Source: Anastrepha obliqua (lineage: Eukaryota > Arthropoda > Insecta > Diptera > Tephritidae). Taken from it: 64,000 nt of DNA. Below, in pieces: positions 63,758-64,000 of the stretch. The DNA is taken from NCBI RefSeq assembly GCF_027943255.1, contig NC_072897.1, positions 18,352,044 through 18,416,043 of the forward strand, read 5' to 3'. Every line of letters starts with the position of its first letter. The stretch's first letter is position 1. The position numbers were made by a program, and so were the translations under genes. The notes beneath the pieces were generated by a model that had not been told where the DNA came from, ran no database searches, and saw only the letters and a program-made list of their open reading frames with translations.

Positions 63758-64000
63758 GAAGCGTTTTGGGTCACCCTTACATTATTGTAACTGTTTTGGT
63801 TATAACCTCCATTTTGGTGGTTATTTCCTCTATGGTTGACTCTGTTGTTTCCTCTATTGTTACCTCTATAATTATTATATTGGTAATTATTATTCTGGCC
63901 ATTATTGCGGTTGTTGTTATTATAATTATTATTATTATAATAACCTCGACCATTGCCTCTACCGCGATAATTATTCCTGTTGTTATAATTACCACGGCCC
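63721..64000 (-). CDS. gypsy Gag C-terminus, Asn/Arg/Gly-rich (partial)
   Basis: The frame ending at 63721-63723 reads GRGNYNNRNNYRGRGNGRGY, many N-N and R-G repeats, NHRGNNHQNGGYNQN and a short tail QQPLDTQQ. It is a basic low-complexity RNA-binding tail replacing zinc knuckles. It starts outside the window. The trinucleotide-like repeats (AAT-rich) in the DNA are coding, and other frames are shadows. Confidence 0.8.
   Translation of the reverse strand, partial: GRGNYNNRNNYRGRGNGRGYYNNNNYNNNNRNNGQNNNYQYNNYRGNNRGNNRVNHRGNNHQNGGYNQNSYNNVRVTQNASGNSQQPLDTQQ
63751..63757 (-). promoter_or_regulatory. -1 ribosomal frameshift slippery heptamer GGGAAAC
   Basis: In the gag frame the codons are TCG GGA AAC, so the heptamer G GGA AAC is in X XXY YYZ phase. 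Slipping -1 gives the pol frame, which is open from here to the protease. The gag stop TAA is about 28 bp downstream (63721-63723). No strong downstream stem-loop is obvious. Confidence 0.75.

Noticed and set aside
63777..63995. Minus-strand frame rich in Ile/Thr
   Set aside because: It is a shifted frame of the Asn/Arg/Gly-rich Gag tail; the other frame continues properly to pol by the heptamer.

Overview
The window looks like gene-poor, repeat-dense chromosomal DNA of an insect, most likely a fly. I favour a tephritid-type fruit fly because a D,D41D mariner, mauritiana-like mariners, R1-, LOA- and Jockey-like LINEs, BEL and Ty3/gypsy elements and a tRNA-derived SINE occur together; the species is inference. 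I could not support a single host protein gene. Almost everything recognisable is a transposable element, and most copies are broken.

Layout. 0-5.2 kb: a 126-bp-arm palindrome, diverged tandem repeats holding an 18S rRNA-like core, a broken mariner and a 5'-truncated Jockey LINE. 5.2-14.4 kb: fragments of a LINE ORF1 and an R4/Dong-like LINE, a piggyBac transposase gene with an apparent 61-bp intron, a Harbinger fragment, and a near full-length RNase H-bearing LINE with a mutated RT active site. 14.9-27 kb: a deletion-derivative mariner, a LINE tail ending in CCTAA repeats, a second palindrome, two stacked minus-strand LINEs, a D,D41D mariner with one nonsense codon, mariner, RTE and Tc1 fragments and a pogo-like element.

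27.3-39.2 kb: an 11.85-kb BEL/Pao retrotransposon on the minus strand, bounded by two LTRs and a 5-bp CAGAC duplication, sitting inside a Jockey LINE. It carries an RTE LINE (with a 12-bp target duplication), a SINE and an intact-ORF mariner. Its own pol has lost RT and RNase H in frame, and it has an extra retropepsin-like reading frame between integrase and the 3' LTR.

39-50 kb: the other half of the Jockey element, a deleted gypsy pol, three SINE copies in the wider region, and an internally deleted LINE split by a second copy of the deletion-derivative mariner. 49-58 kb: a second BEL element (plus strand) cut into pieces by a D,D41D-type mariner, a 3.5-kb gypsy element with near-identical LTRs, and a Tc1 element with long terminal repeats, followed by two MITEs. 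59.4-64 kb: a second gypsy element, nearly intact in pol, with a Gag end rich in Asn/Arg/Gly and a correctly phased G GGA AAC slippery heptamer for -1 frameshifting; it runs off the window.

The features do not form a pathway. They form a layered record of insertions whose order can be read from nesting: Jockey, then BEL, then RTE and mariner inside BEL. Most of the length between 5 and 49 kb lies on the minus strand.
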